This document shows, one piece after another, positions 1 through 8,583 of a stretch of DNA of 64,000 nt. This DNA comes from Alteromonadaceae bacterium (lineage in GTDB: Bacteria; Pseudomonadota; Gammaproteobacteria; Enterobacterales; Alteromonadaceae). Location: assembly GCA_013373625.1 (NCBI GenBank), contig JABXHM010000009.1, positions 40,033-104,032 of the forward strand, read 5' to 3'. A model generated the notes under the pieces. It had not been told where the DNA came from. It did no database searches and saw only the letters and a list, made by a program, of their open reading frames with translations. Made by a program: the position numbers and the translations under genes. How positions within the stretch are numbered: the stretch's first letter is position 1; the number at the start of each line of letters is the position of its first letter.

Positions 1-421
1 ATCGCTTGGCACGCATGGCAACTTGCTGCAGGGATTCCTCGCCCGTCACATATAACGCCGAATGGTTTGCCGCCTGCTGACACATAACTTGCAATAACAA
101 CGTACTTTTACCAGCGCCCGGTGATCCACCGATTAAAATTGCAGAGCCGGGCACTATGCCACCGCCAAGCACGCGATCAAGCTCTTTCAAGCCAGAACTA
201 AAGCGTGGCAAATCTTCCACATTAATTTCGTTCAGCGTTTGAATCTGACTGGCAGTCTGCCCGGCATAGCCGGCTAAATTGCCGCGTGCAGAGGTTTTAG
301 CCGGGCTTACAACAAACTCTGAAATTGTGTTCCATGCTTTGCATTCACTACACTGACCTTGCCAGCGTGGAAATTCAGCGCCACAGTCTGAACACACATA
401 AGCTGTTTTACGTTTTGCCAT
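1..421 (-). CDS. radA: RadA/Sms DNA repair ATPase, N-terminal part (runs off window)
   Basis: RadA helps branch migration in RecA-dependent recombination and repair. The window holds the first 140 codons; the rest lies beyond base 1. The ATG is at 421-419 and the protein opens MAKRKTAYVCSDCG. A four-cysteine zinc finger is visible (C10, C13, C24, C27), then a spacer, then a RecA-type Walker A, GGSPGAGKST, at about residues 92-101, followed by a TGEES-type segment. The Lon-like C-terminal domain cannot be checked. It is divergent from the PilZ gene at 596. The radA/serB/ytjB neighbourhood matches the radA-serB-smp grouping of enteric bacteria. Confidence 0.96.
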   Translation of the reverse strand, partial: MAKRKTAYVCSDCGAEFPRWQGQCSECKAWNTISEFVVSPAKTSARGNLAGYAGQTASQIQTLNEINVEDLPRFSSGLKELDRVLGGGIVPGSAILIGGSPGAGKSTLLLQVMCQQAANHSALYVTGEESLQQVAMRAKR

Positions 422-595
422 ATTATTATTGGTTTCCCAGTGCTTTAGTATTATGATTCATCAAGGCACCTCACAAAGAGGGATTTGCGTTTTGACGGGC
501 ATTTAGTGTACCACCGTACTCATGTCCTGCATCAAGTTGCCGATAAAACATTAATTATACTAAAAAGCGTTTAGGTACACAGCAAAACCTTGATT

Positions 596-3145
596 ATGAC
601 TCAGGACTTATCACAGTACGCATCACTTATTGAACAGCTTAAACCCATGGTAAAAGAACCTGAGTTCAACCAGGTTCTGCAGCAAATTGCGGCGAGTGTT
701 CCCAAAGAAAAGCGCTTTCTGCTTAAAATGGAGATGAAGCGTCTGGCACGTCCCTGCATGCGAGTCATTGATTTACGTGATCAGGTTGACGGTGAATGCA
801 GATTATACGAGTACGGCGGCATCAAACATTACCTGGATGACGTCGCCATCGAAGTATTTGAGCAGCAGGTCAGAATTTTTGGTCACTATTGTTTCGGTGT
901 GTATGAAACGGTAATGGCCACTGAAAACAATTTTAAAGTCATTCGTGAAAAAGCCGAGGCGCAAAGAAACGGTGATGCGCCGCCGCCCCCGCCAGAAAAG
1001 CTATCAGGTAATGTAAAAGTGTTCGATGTGCCCAATATTACCTTGTTAGAGTATGCTCAGCGTACTGAAGAGCGCATGAACTTTGCCGTGGCGTTGGAAG
1101 TGGTCACAGACACCAACAATAGCGTCAGAGCTACCAGTGTCGACATTTCAAGCCACGGCATGAAAGTCAAGGTACCAAAAGATTATAAGTTTACATTGGG
1201 GCAGGTTCTTGGCGTATATTTTCGCGGGCTGGAAAGTGAGTATGCGCTGGATAAAACGGCCTCAATTAAATACCAGTTAGTCAGTATAAGTCGCAAAGGT
1301 GACTTCCAGTTTTTGCAAATGAAACGCCTTGAAAGCGCACCGAATGATCCCTTTGATCAGTTTATCGATAAATTTATTCACGGTAACAAACGGCGTTACA
1401 AAGTGAATATGGATAACACTGTTGACGCCATTATAAACAAGTCCTGTGAACAGTATTTTTCGCCCAGTTGTCCGACACTGCCCGTTTTTTTAGAGGTAAG
1501 CGAAGGCAAAGTCATTCCTCGTTTTGCCATGGCCAACGACTTAAACCGCCATATTCTGAGCTACTGGAATGATGAGGAAGATGAACTGAGACTGGGTTAC
1601 CTGATCTCAGGAAAGCGCTTGGAGCGATTACTCAAAAGCAATTATCGCTCTCCCGAAATGTATATTTACAGCTTTAACCACATTCAAAATGGCAGAGTGT
1701 ATTTTTATTCAGCAGCCCATGATGAACTCAACCGTGATCCGGGTTTAAAGCAATTATTTCTGGGCTTTGGTGCAAGAAAGGTAAGCTGGCGGGTGTTTAA
1801 AGTGGGACTTTGTAATATGTCCCCAGAGCAAGCTTATGCACCACTTTCTTTACCTGACGAAGTCGGTACGAAAGTCAAAAGACAAAATGCCAAGCCGGCA
1901 CCTCGCCTGATGGCAAAGCTCAAAAATCTCGCACATATTGCGCAAATCACAGACATAACGTCTGAGCATGAACAAATGCTCTTTAGTCAGTTAAAAATTG
2001 ATCGCAGCCGCCTCAAAGCACTTAAGATTTTTGGCCATGCGCGCAACAAAGTCCCCGCCGCAATAAAATCGTTCCGATATAAATTTCAGGAACAGCGCAT
2101 GGAGGCTCGCTACTTGCTGCGCACAACTGTGCAAGTATACGCCCGCGACCAGGATATCAGTGCGATCAGTGAAGACATATCAGTTAATGGTATGCGCATA
2201 GAGATTGACGGCGAGTACGATGGCGATATGAATATGCGGGTGGATGTAGGACTACCCAAATTGCAAAAGCTGTCTGCTAAATTTGATCTTACCCGACTGC
2301 AGTACCGGGTTGTTCATATCAGTGGCGATAGAAATGTTCTGCACCTTAGAACAGTTAATGGTGAAGAAGGTCTGCCAGCAAGACGCTTTTTTGCTGAACT
2401 GATTAAAAATAATAAGTCATCGCTTAAAACCTACCCCGATGAAGAAGAAATTCCGGGTATTGGCCATGCTTTACGCTGCATCAACGCCAAAAATCCCTCA
2501 ACACTGGCTTTTGTTCTATCCAAAAATGGTAGTCGTTTTCAACCACAGGTTGGTGTACTCAGTGAACATTCAAACCCGCGTCTTAAAGCATTGTTCAGTT
2601 ATTATGCTGATCGCCAGAAAATGAACCTTGAACCGCTGTTCCGTGATCGCAATCTCGAAACCCCCTTCATACAGCAGTCAATCAAGCGGGTTAAAAGCGA
2701 ATTGCAGCCCGTCACGACTGAACTTCTGATTGCATTCAACCCTCAGGCACAAGACGCCATCGAAACAATTGACGCCAGATATACCCACCGATTTACCTCT
2801 GATTCTGCCCGCAGGCAGTTTATCGAAGATGCAATGCACAACGGATTGTTTATTGCCATAAATGTCACCATCTCAACGACCGGCAAACCGGACGTTGAGA
2901 TGCTGCAATCGGAAATTAACTATATTAGCGTGTACGCCATTCACCGCGCTAAAGAATTAGAAGCTCGGCTATGGAGTATTAATGCTTGCGTTCACGCCGT
3001 GGATATTACTGATCAAGTATTAATGCGTTATAATTTCGGTGCTCAGGACATTGCAAAAAACCATCAGCTTGCAAAAGCACCAAGCACTGAGTCGGACAAG
3101 AGTTCAGAAACCAACGAAGACGAACCAGCGCCAGATGCCTCGTAA
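596..3145 (+). CDS. Large PilZ-domain protein with two PilZ modules
   Basis: This 849-residue cytoplasmic protein probably senses cyclic di-GMP. Two PilZ-like modules are visible. The first, about residues 155-265, has a basic R-x-x-x-R start (RTEER) and DISSHG. The second, about residues 495-600, has RYLLR and DISVNG; both match the RxxxR and (D/N)xSxxG c-di-GMP contact motifs. The first module is preceded by a run of prolines near residue 130. The stretches between and after the modules have no domain I recognise. No signal peptide or membrane segment is evident. I prefer the ATG at 596 to an in-frame TTG at 590; the ribosome site is weak for either. It ends four bases before the convergent serB. 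The partner process cannot be told from sequence, although pilus genes and a GGDEF protein lie in the same window. Confidence 0.88.
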   Translation: MTQDLSQYASLIEQLKPMVKEPEFNQVLQQIAASVPKEKRFLLKMEMKRLARPCMRVIDLRDQVDGECRLYEYGGIKHYLDDVAIEVFEQQVRIFGHYCFGVYETVMATENNFKVIREKAEAQRNGDAPPPPPEKLSGNVKVFDVPNITLLEYAQRTEERMNFAVALEVVTDTNNSVRATSVDISSHGMKVKVPKDYKFTLGQVLGVYFRGLESEYALDKTASIKYQLVSISRKGDFQFLQMKRLESAPNDPFDQFIDKFIHGNKRRYKVNMDNTVDAIINKSCEQYFSPSCPTLPVFLEVSEGKVIPRFAMANDLNRHILSYWNDEEDELRLGYLISGKRLERLLKSNYRSPEMYIYSFNHIQNGRVYFYSAAHDELNRDPGLKQLFLGFGARKVSWRVFKVGLCNMSPEQAYAPLSLPDEVGTKVKRQNAKPAPRLMAKLKNLAHIAQITDITSEHEQMLFSQLKIDRSRLKALKIFGHARNKVPAAIKSFRYKFQEQRMEARYLLRTTVQVYARDQDISAISEDISVNGMRIEIDGEYDGDMNMRVDVGLPKLQKLSAKFDLTRLQYRVVHISGDRNVLHLRTVNGEEGLPARRFFAELIKNNKSSLKTYPDEEEIPGIGHALRCINAKNPSTLAFVLSKNGSRFQPQVGVLSEHSNPRLKALFSYYADRQKMNLEPLFRDRNLETPFIQQSIKRVKSELQPVTTELLIAFNPQAQDAIETIDARYTHRFTSDSARRQFIEDAMHNGLFIAINVTISTTGKPDVEMLQSEINYISVYAIHRAKELEARLWSINACVHAVDITDQVLMRYNFGAQDIAKNHQLAKAPSTESDKSSETNEDEPAPDAS

Positions 3146-3149
3146 ATCA

Positions 3150-4253
3150 TTACTGTAAATAGGCTAGCATAGTATCCAGACCGGAATAACGAATGGCCAC
3201 ATCTGCTTGCGCATTTACCACTGGTTTTGCTTCAAAAGCGATACCCAGGGCAGCGACACCCATCATTTTCAAATCATTAGCGCCATCGCCCATGGCAACA
3301 GTTTGGGACATTGGGATCTGCCACTTTGTCGCTAAGTCCTGAACGGTTTGCGCCTTAACTTCTGCATCCACAATATCGCCAACCACCTTTCCGGTTAGTA
3401 TGCCATCAACGTGTTCAAGCTCGTTCGCTCTTGAGGTATCCAGTCCCAAGCGGTGCTCCAGATAACCGGCAAAGTAAGTAAAACCGCCAGAAGCAATGGC
3501 TATCTTCCAACCGTGCAGCTTGAGCACGTTCAGTAAGTTTTGCAGACCAGGCATAAGGGGAATGGCAGACCGGATTTGCGCCAGTTGACTGACCTTAACA
3601 CCTTTCAGGCATTCAACCCGAGAGCGCAAACTCTCTTTAAAATCTAACTCGCCACGCATAGCTCGCTCGGTAACAGCAGATACCTGCTCTCCCAACCCTG
3701 CCAGCTTGGCTATTTCATCAATACATTCGATTTGAATAACCGTGGAGTCCATATCCATAACGAGTAAACCTGGCTCACTCAAAACAGGCATATTGCGGTT
3801 TACCAGCGCAACGTCACAATGATAACTGGCAGCCGCTGAGTCGATCGCCTGATTAACGCGCTGCTTATCTTCATCAATATTTGTTACGTTAAACACTACC
3901 ACCGTTTCTGCGACCAGACTGTCATGCGCATGTAATGACATTGCCGCCAGTTTTATAACCGGCTCAAGTAGCGCAGCGATGCCTGCCAATTGCCCGGCAG
4001 TAAGCGCCTGGCAGCTAACGAGCAACTGTTGTTCAGTGAGGTTGGCAGCAACGTTCGGAACCACATTGTTGTAGGTATTATCCCAGCTAAGATTCTGATA
4101 TTCTTCCAATAGATGACGTAAATACGACGCGCTGTCTAGTTGCGCATTACTGAGTGCTAATTGATCCAAAATGCAATTTCCCAATCCGGCATTGTGAGGT
4201 TTATGTTCTGATCCTAACGGATACCGACGCTTGGGGAAATGCGTAGTTTGCAA
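3150..4253 (-). CDS. serB: Phosphoserine phosphatase SerB
   Basis: SerB catalyses the last step of serine synthesis, removing phosphate from L-phosphoserine. The HAD core is complete. Motif I is MDMDSTV near residue 167, with the first Asp the expected nucleophile. ASGGFTYF supplies the motif II Ser region, and GDGANDLKMM is motif IV. The roughly 150-residue N-terminal part is ACT-like and poorly conserved, as in other gammaproteobacterial SerB proteins; the 367 residues are slightly longer than the E. coli enzyme. No ATG precedes the conserved region. The frame opens after an in-frame stop with TTG at 4253, and other TTG codons follow, so the start is uncertain. It is divergent from the ytjB-like gene at 4290. 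Confidence 0.95.
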   Translation of the reverse strand: MQTTHFPKRRYPLGSEHKPHNAGLGNCILDQLALSNAQLDSASYLRHLLEEYQNLSWDNTYNNVVPNVAANLTEQQLLVSCQALTAGQLAGIAALLEPVIKLAAMSLHAHDSLVAETVVVFNVTNIDEDKQRVNQAIDSAAASYHCDVALVNRNMPVLSEPGLLVMDMDSTVIQIECIDEIAKLAGLGEQVSAVTERAMRGELDFKESLRSRVECLKGVKVSQLAQIRSAIPLMPGLQNLLNVLKLHGWKIAIASGGFTYFAGYLEHRLGLDTSRANELEHVDGILTGKVVGDIVDAEVKAQTVQDLATKWQIPMSQTVAMGDGANDLKMMGVAALGIAFEAKPVVNAQADVAIRYSGLDTMLAYLQ

Positions 4254-4289
4254 TAAGTTAGCAAATTTTTATACTTTAGAGGCCAAAGC

Positions 4290-4682
4290 GTGTCCCTCAG
4301 ACCTACTTATTATTTTTTAAGCGCTTGTCTCATCATCGCTATTTCGGCAAGACTGCTGTGGAAAGTCTTGTCGGACTTTCACGAACCTGCGTCAGGCACT
4401 TCAATTGGCCAACATTACAGCCGAATTGTGGCCGCTGAAGTGGTGTCGAAAAATAATGAGGAGTTACAGCGTTTGCTAAGCAGTTTGGTAGCAGACGAAT
4501 TGATTGTGCAAGCAGCGATTTATACGCCTGCAGGCGAGCGTATTGGGTTACAGGGTGACACGCGTAACATACCCATTCTTGTTCGTAACACCCCACAACT
4601 GCAGATTTCGATGGTAGAAATATACCATCAGGGCGACCTTGTTGGCTATTTGCAGTGGTTAACGCGCCCAAACACCGATTGA
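4290..4682 (+). CDS. YtjB/AhpA-like small membrane protein
   Basis: This 130-residue protein has one N-terminal membrane segment (about residues 8-24) and a short extracytoplasmic domain. That layout and its position divergent from serB fit the YtjB/Smp (AhpA) family, whose members sit beside serB in many gammaproteobacteria and whose role is poorly known. It is shorter than E. coli Smp, which has about 214 residues and two membrane anchors. The start is GTG at 4290, with GAGG about eight bases upstream. Its 3' end overlaps the 3' end of the convergent tatD-family gene by 37 bases. Family assignment rests mainly on synteny and size. Confidence 0.72.
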   Translation: MSLRPTYYFLSACLIIAISARLLWKVLSDFHEPASGTSIGQHYSRIVAAEVVSKNNEELQRLLSSLVADELIVQAAIYTPAGERIGLQGDTRNIPILVRNTPQLQISMVEIYHQGDLVGYLQWLTRPNTD

Positions 4683-5428
4683 TAATTGCTGTCAGTTTGT
4701 TCACTCACCGCTGCCAAGGTAGTGTTGTGCAGTTGGGCCAGCGCTGTAGCGACCTCAGCCAGAAAAACCGGCGAATTTCTACTGCCCTGTCGCCCCGCTA
4801 ACGGCATATCTGGCGCATCAGTTTCAAGTAACAAATGATTGATATCAGTTTTACCTATTGTTTGCCGTGTTTTCTTTGCACGTGCATAGGTAATAGTGCC
4901 CCCTACGCCAAGCCTGAAGCCTAAATCGATATAGCTCTTAGCGACCTGTTCGCTGCCGGAAAACGCATGGACCACACCGCCACCGGAAAACTGACAGCGT
5001 TTAAGCGATTCAATTAACAGATGATGTGAACGGCGATGATGCAAAATTACCGGCAGGTGATGCCGTGCAGCAAGCCCCAGCTGTTCTTCAAACAGGTATT
5101 GCTGCTTATCAAGCGGCGTATCAATACTGGCATCTATTCCTATCTCTCCCACCGCTACCAGCGCGGCTGAACGGCCGGTGTCGGCCAGTCTGTCGGCGAG
5201 TGTCGTCAATGCCTTATCGGCTTGAGTGGGAAAAAAGTAAGGATGTAAGCCAAATGCAATATCTAAACAAGAGATCCGCTGCGCCATCAGACACTGCTTA
5301 CGCCAGCCTGACTCTGTGGTTCCGGGTATTAACATACGCCGAACTCCCTGCGCCTGACTCTCTGCTACCACCGCCTCCCAGTCGTTGGCAAAAGCCGGTA
5401 AGTCGAGGTGGCAATGAGAATCTATCAT
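4646..5428 (-). CDS. TatD-family metal-dependent hydrolase (YjjV-like)
   Basis: A 260-residue TIM-barrel hydrolase of the TatD family, proposed to act as metal-dependent DNases or deoxyribonucleases. The N-terminal metal site DSHCHLD (H5, H7), the VGEIGID glutamate near residue 93, the HHR histidine segment and LETDAPDMP with its catalytic Asp near residue 205 are all present. It starts with ATG at 5428. The pdxH stop and this start share one base (TGATG), so the two are translationally coupled. YjjV-type TatD proteins lie near serB in other gammaproteobacteria, which agrees with this setting. The natural substrate cannot be read from sequence. Confidence 0.92.
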   Translation of the reverse strand: MIDSHCHLDLPAFANDWEAVVAESQAQGVRRMLIPGTTESGWRKQCLMAQRISCLDIAFGLHPYFFPTQADKALTTLADRLADTGRSAALVAVGEIGIDASIDTPLDKQQYLFEEQLGLAARHHLPVILHHRRSHHLLIESLKRCQFSGGGVVHAFSGSEQVAKSYIDLGFRLGVGGTITYARAKKTRQTIGKTDINHLLLETDAPDMPLAGRQGSRNSPVFLAEVATALAQLHNTTLAAVSEQTDSNYQSVFGRVNHCK

Positions 5429-6066
5429 CAGGGCATCAGGCGCTGGGTTGTCCAGCTTTCATGCGCTTTTTTGGTGTACTCGAAACGATCGTGAAGTCGG
5501 TCTTCGCCACCTTGCCAGAACTCTATCTGACTGGGTTTAACCCGAAAACCGCCCCAAAAGTCAGGCAGAGGAACAGCCTTTTGCGCAAACTTATCTTTCA
5601 TTTGCTGAAACTGCGTCATCAGCAGCTCGCGGCTTGATATTGGCTGGCTTTGTTGTGATGCCCAGGCCGCCAGTTGAGAGTCTTTCGGCCGTGACAGAAA
5701 ATATTTGGCATTTTGTGCCGCAGAGAGCTTTTCTGCTACGCCGCAGATTCGCACCTGTCGCTCCATAAAAAACCACGGAAAATGAAGCGAAATACGAGGG
5801 TTACCAGCCAACTCCCGAGCCTTGCGACTACCCAGGTTAGTATAAAAAACAAACCCGTCTTTATCGTAGTCTTTGAGCAATACAATGCGTTGTGAGGGTT
5901 GACCGTCAGCGTCCACCGTAGCAACTGTCATGGCAGTAGGATCCGGTATACCCGCGTTAATGGCATCGCCTAACCAGACTTTAAACAAATCGATGGGGTG
6001 CGCTGTTAAATCAGTATCACTCAGGCGCCCCTGGCTGTACTGGCGACGCATATCGGCAATGCTCAT
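5428..6066 (-). CDS. pdxH: Pyridoxamine/pyridoxine 5'-phosphate oxidase
   Basis: PdxH is the FMN enzyme that makes pyridoxal 5'-phosphate from PNP or PMP. At 212 residues it has the usual length. Family features are present: [18 protein letters not shown] and [13 protein letters not shown] in the flavin-binding split barrel, SLHFPW, and the C-terminal RLHDR segment involved in substrate binding. The ATG at 6066 lies nine bases after the era stop with AAGGA between them. It is therefore the next gene in the lepA-lepB-rnc-era run and is coupled by TGATG to the tatD-family gene. In most gammaproteobacteria this place after era is held by recO-pdxJ-acpS, so one vitamin B6 gene stands where another usually is. 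Confidence 0.96.
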   Translation of the reverse strand: MSIADMRRQYSQGRLSDTDLTAHPIDLFKVWLGDAINAGIPDPTAMTVATVDADGQPSQRIVLLKDYDKDGFVFYTNLGSRKARELAGNPRISLHFPWFFMERQVRICGVAEKLSAAQNAKYFLSRPKDSQLAAWASQQSQPISSRELLMTQFQQMKDKFAQKAVPLPDFWGGFRVKPSQIEFWQGGEDRLHDRFEYTKKAHESWTTQRLMP

Positions 6067-6075
6067 AACATATCC

Positions 6076-7005
6076 TTAGTCTTCGCCGTAGCCAAGTGAA
6101 CGTAAAGCGCGTTCATCATCAGCCCAGCCTGATTTTACTTTTACCCATAATTCCAGAAACACCTTATTGTCGAACAAACGTTCCATGTCTAATCGGGCTT
6201 GCTCACCAATTGTTTTCAGGTGCTTACCGCCTTTGCCAATAACCATCCGCTTTTGGGTTTCACGCTCTACCAGTATCAGGCCGTTAATGCGGTATACACC
6301 GTTATCGCCCAGTTTAAACTGCTCTATTTCAACGGTGGTTGAATAGGGTAATTCATCGCCGGTAAAACGCATGAGTTTTTCGCGAATTATCTCGGCCGCC
6401 ATGAAACGGCTGGAACGATCGGTGATATAGTCTTCCGGAAAATAAAACTCACTCTGTGGTTGTCGCAGCCTGACCAGATCGCGAAGTCGTTCTACCTGCT
6501 TTCCTTGCTTGGCACTAAGAGGCATAACTTCTTCAAACTCATGCATTGCCGATAATTTTTGCAGTTGGGCAATCAGTGACTCTTCATCACTCACCTTATC
6601 CAGCTTATTCACCACTAAAATGCAGGGTAAACCTGACTGTTTCACCTTATTCAATACCAACTCGTCATCCGTGGTCCAGCGCGTGCCTTCCACCACAAAT
6701 AAAATCAGGCTGACCTCAGCAAGTGAGCTTGACGCTGCGCGATTCATCAGACGATTGATAGTGCGTTTTTCTTCGGCATGTAAGCCTGGTGTATCGATGT
6801 AAACCGTTTGACAATCACCGTCGGTATCAATACCCAGGATGCGGTGTCGGGTAGTCTGAGGCTTACGTGAGGTGATACTCACCTTTTGCCCTAACAAACG
6901 ATTAAGCAGGGTTGATTTACCCACATTAGGGCGCCCTACAATGGCCACTAAGCCACAACGCGTATCCGCTTCAGGCAATAAATCGGGAAGTTCAGAATCA
7001 GTCAT
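6076..7005 (-). CDS. era: GTPase Era, copy 1
   Basis: Era is an essential GTPase that binds the 3' end of 16S rRNA and assists 30S maturation. G1 is GRPNVGKS, G3 is DTPG and G4 is NKLD. The C-terminal KH domain carries [11 protein letters not shown], and the protein ends with the family's [14 protein letters not shown] take the ATG at 7005 (MTDSELP), which overlaps the end of rnc by eight bases (ATGACTGA); an earlier in-frame start would lie deep inside rnc. A second, clearly diverged Era is encoded at 58273-59181. The two differ at very many positions outside the motifs, so this is not a recent duplication. Confidence 0.97.
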   Translation of the reverse strand: MTDSELPDLLPEADTRCGLVAIVGRPNVGKSTLLNRLLGQKVSITSRKPQTTRHRILGIDTDGDCQTVYIDTPGLHAEEKRTINRLMNRAASSSLAEVSLILFVVEGTRWTTDDELVLNKVKQSGLPCILVVNKLDKVSDEESLIAQLQKLSAMHEFEEVMPLSAKQGKQVERLRDLVRLRQPQSEFYFPEDYITDRSSRFMAAEIIREKLMRFTGDELPYSTTVEIEQFKLGDNGVYRINGLILVERETQKRMVIGKGGKHLKTIGEQARLDMERLFDNKVFLELWVKVKSGWADDERALRSLGYGED

Positions 7006-7681
7006 TACAGAGTATCTCCAGCGCCTTACGGGCTGCCTGTTGTTCGGCTTTACGGCGGCTTGTGCCAACGCCTTTCATGGGGTTATCCATCGACTCAATA
7101 CGGCAATGCACCTCGAAAGTCTGATCATGATCCTGCCCCATAATATGCACGACTTCATACACAGGCAAAGGTAGCTTGCGCGACTGCAAATACTCTTGTA
7201 GCCGGGTTTTCGCATCCTTGGGGTGTTCGTTAGGATCGAGCTTTTTTATACGTGTCTGCAGCAGTCGCAATATCACCTCGGAGGTCGTATCCAAACCGGC
7301 TTCTAAGTATATTGCGCCAAATATAGCTTCCATTGCATCGGCAATAATTGAGCCGCGACGATGACCGCCGCTTTTCAGCTCACCCGGGCCTAATTTAAGC
7401 AATTCACCGACATCAGCCTCACGACCGAGTTCGGCCAGTGTATCGCCCTTCACCAGAGAAGAACGCATACGGGTAAGCTTGCCTTCCGGTACGGTCGGGA
7501 AACGACTGTATAGGGCTTGCGCAACAATCATTCCCAACACAGCGTCACCTAAAAACTCAAGGCGTTCGTTATGTTGTTTGGCCGCGCTGCGATGGGTCAG
7601 AGCCTGTTTCAGCAAGCTCTGGTCGACAAATTGATAGCCCAGATACTTAGATAACCTGGCGTAGCGATCAATACCGAGCAT
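6998..7681 (-). CDS. rnc: Ribonuclease III, copy 1
   Basis: RNase III cuts double-stranded RNA in rRNA precursors and regulatory RNAs. The 227-residue protein has the RNase III signature [12 protein letters not shown] near residue 40, the second acidic site in the [13 protein letters not shown] segment, and a C-terminal double-stranded RNA-binding domain ending in [14 protein letters not shown]. It starts one base into the lepB stop region and overlaps era by eight bases, so lepB, rnc and era are tightly coupled. A diverged second copy lies at 59174-59872. Confidence 0.97.
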   Translation of the reverse strand: MLGIDRYARLSKYLGYQFVDQSLLKQALTHRSAAKQHNERLEFLGDAVLGMIVAQALYSRFPTVPEGKLTRMRSSLVKGDTLAELGREADVGELLKLGPGELKSGGHRRGSIIADAMEAIFGAIYLEAGLDTTSEVILRLLQTRIKKLDPNEHPKDAKTRLQEYLQSRKLPLPVYEVVHIMGQDHDQTFEVHCRIESMDNPMKGVGTSRRKAEQQAARKALEILCND

Positions 7682-8583
7682 TATTCGATGCCGCCTACCC
7701 GACTAAACCGCACACCTGACGGAATCCATGATGGTAACCAACTGTCTTTGTCGCGTTCAAACTCAAAGCTGATCCAAATGGCAACGGCCTGACCCACTAG
7801 GTTTTCATCGGGTACAAACCCCCAAAAACGACTATCACGACTGTTGTCACGATTATCACCGAGTACAAAATACTGATTTTCCGGAACAATCCACTCATTC
7901 ATCTTAGTACCGGGTTGGGTATAAAAATTCGATGGATGGGCTTCCGAGACCGGATGCTGCAAAATATCGTGTTTAACGTCACCGAGAGTTTCTGTTACGC
8001 GTTTTAGTGGCGCCAGATTTTGCACAAACTCGCCACTGTTCACAAACTCCTGAACCATGACTTGTTGCGGTGCACAGTCCTGACCGGTAACACACGTTGG
8101 TTTAATATAGACTTTTTTATCGCGGTAAATAACGGTATCACCGGGTAAACCAACCACTCGCTTTATGTAGTCAATGGAGGGGTCTTCCGGGTATTTAAAT
8201 ACCACGACATCACCACGCTGGGGTTTACCTGTGTCGATAAATTTGTGACGAAAGACCGGATCCTTTAAACCATAGGCGAATTTCTCAACTAAAATAAAGT
8301 CCCCGACTAACAGGGTAGGCATCATTGAACCCGAAGGAATTTGAAAAGGTTCATATAAAAATGATCGTAAAACCAATACAAACGCAATAACCGGAAAAAT
8401 TTGCTGCGCTGTATCCACAATATAGGGCAGCTCTTCGCTTGGCGGTAAGGCTGACTCCCCATGTCCGGCCAATGCTTCACTCCGAGCCTTGCGCCTGGGC
8501 GCAAACAACAATGCATCGACAAGCCAGATTAGGCCTGAGCCCAGGGTTAGGATTACTAATAAAATTGAGAAATAATTTGCCAT
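7681..8583 (-). CDS. lepB: Signal peptidase I LepB, copy 1
   Basis: LepB removes signal peptides from exported proteins at the outer face of the inner membrane. The 300-residue protein has an N-terminal membrane segment (about residues 4-22) and a second near residues 60-78. IPSGSMMPTL carries the catalytic Ser, DYIKRVVGLPGD carries the Lys general base, and GDNRDNSRDSRFWG is box E. Length is normal for gammaproteobacteria. Adjacent starts and stops touch: lepB begins at 8583 where lepA ends, and rnc begins at 7681 where lepB ends. A longer, 427-residue LepB lies at 60282-61565. Confidence 0.97.
   Translation of the reverse strand: MANYFSILLVILTLGSGLIWLVDALLFAPRRKARSEALAGHGESALPPSEELPYIVDTAQQIFPVIAFVLVLRSFLYEPFQIPSGSMMPTLLVGDFILVEKFAYGLKDPVFRHKFIDTGKPQRGDVVVFKYPEDPSIDYIKRVVGLPGDTVIYRDKKVYIKPTCVTGQDCAPQQVMVQEFVNSGEFVQNLAPLKRVTETLGDVKHDILQHPVSEAHPSNFYTQPGTKMNEWIVPENQYFVLGDNRDNSRDSRFWGFVPDENLVGQAVAIWISFEFERDKDSWLPSWIPSGVRFSRVGGIE

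Noticed and set aside
5026..5637. A 203-codon + strand open frame opposite tatD and pdxH
   Set aside because: It lies antisense to two strongly supported genes and its translation has no protein-family character.
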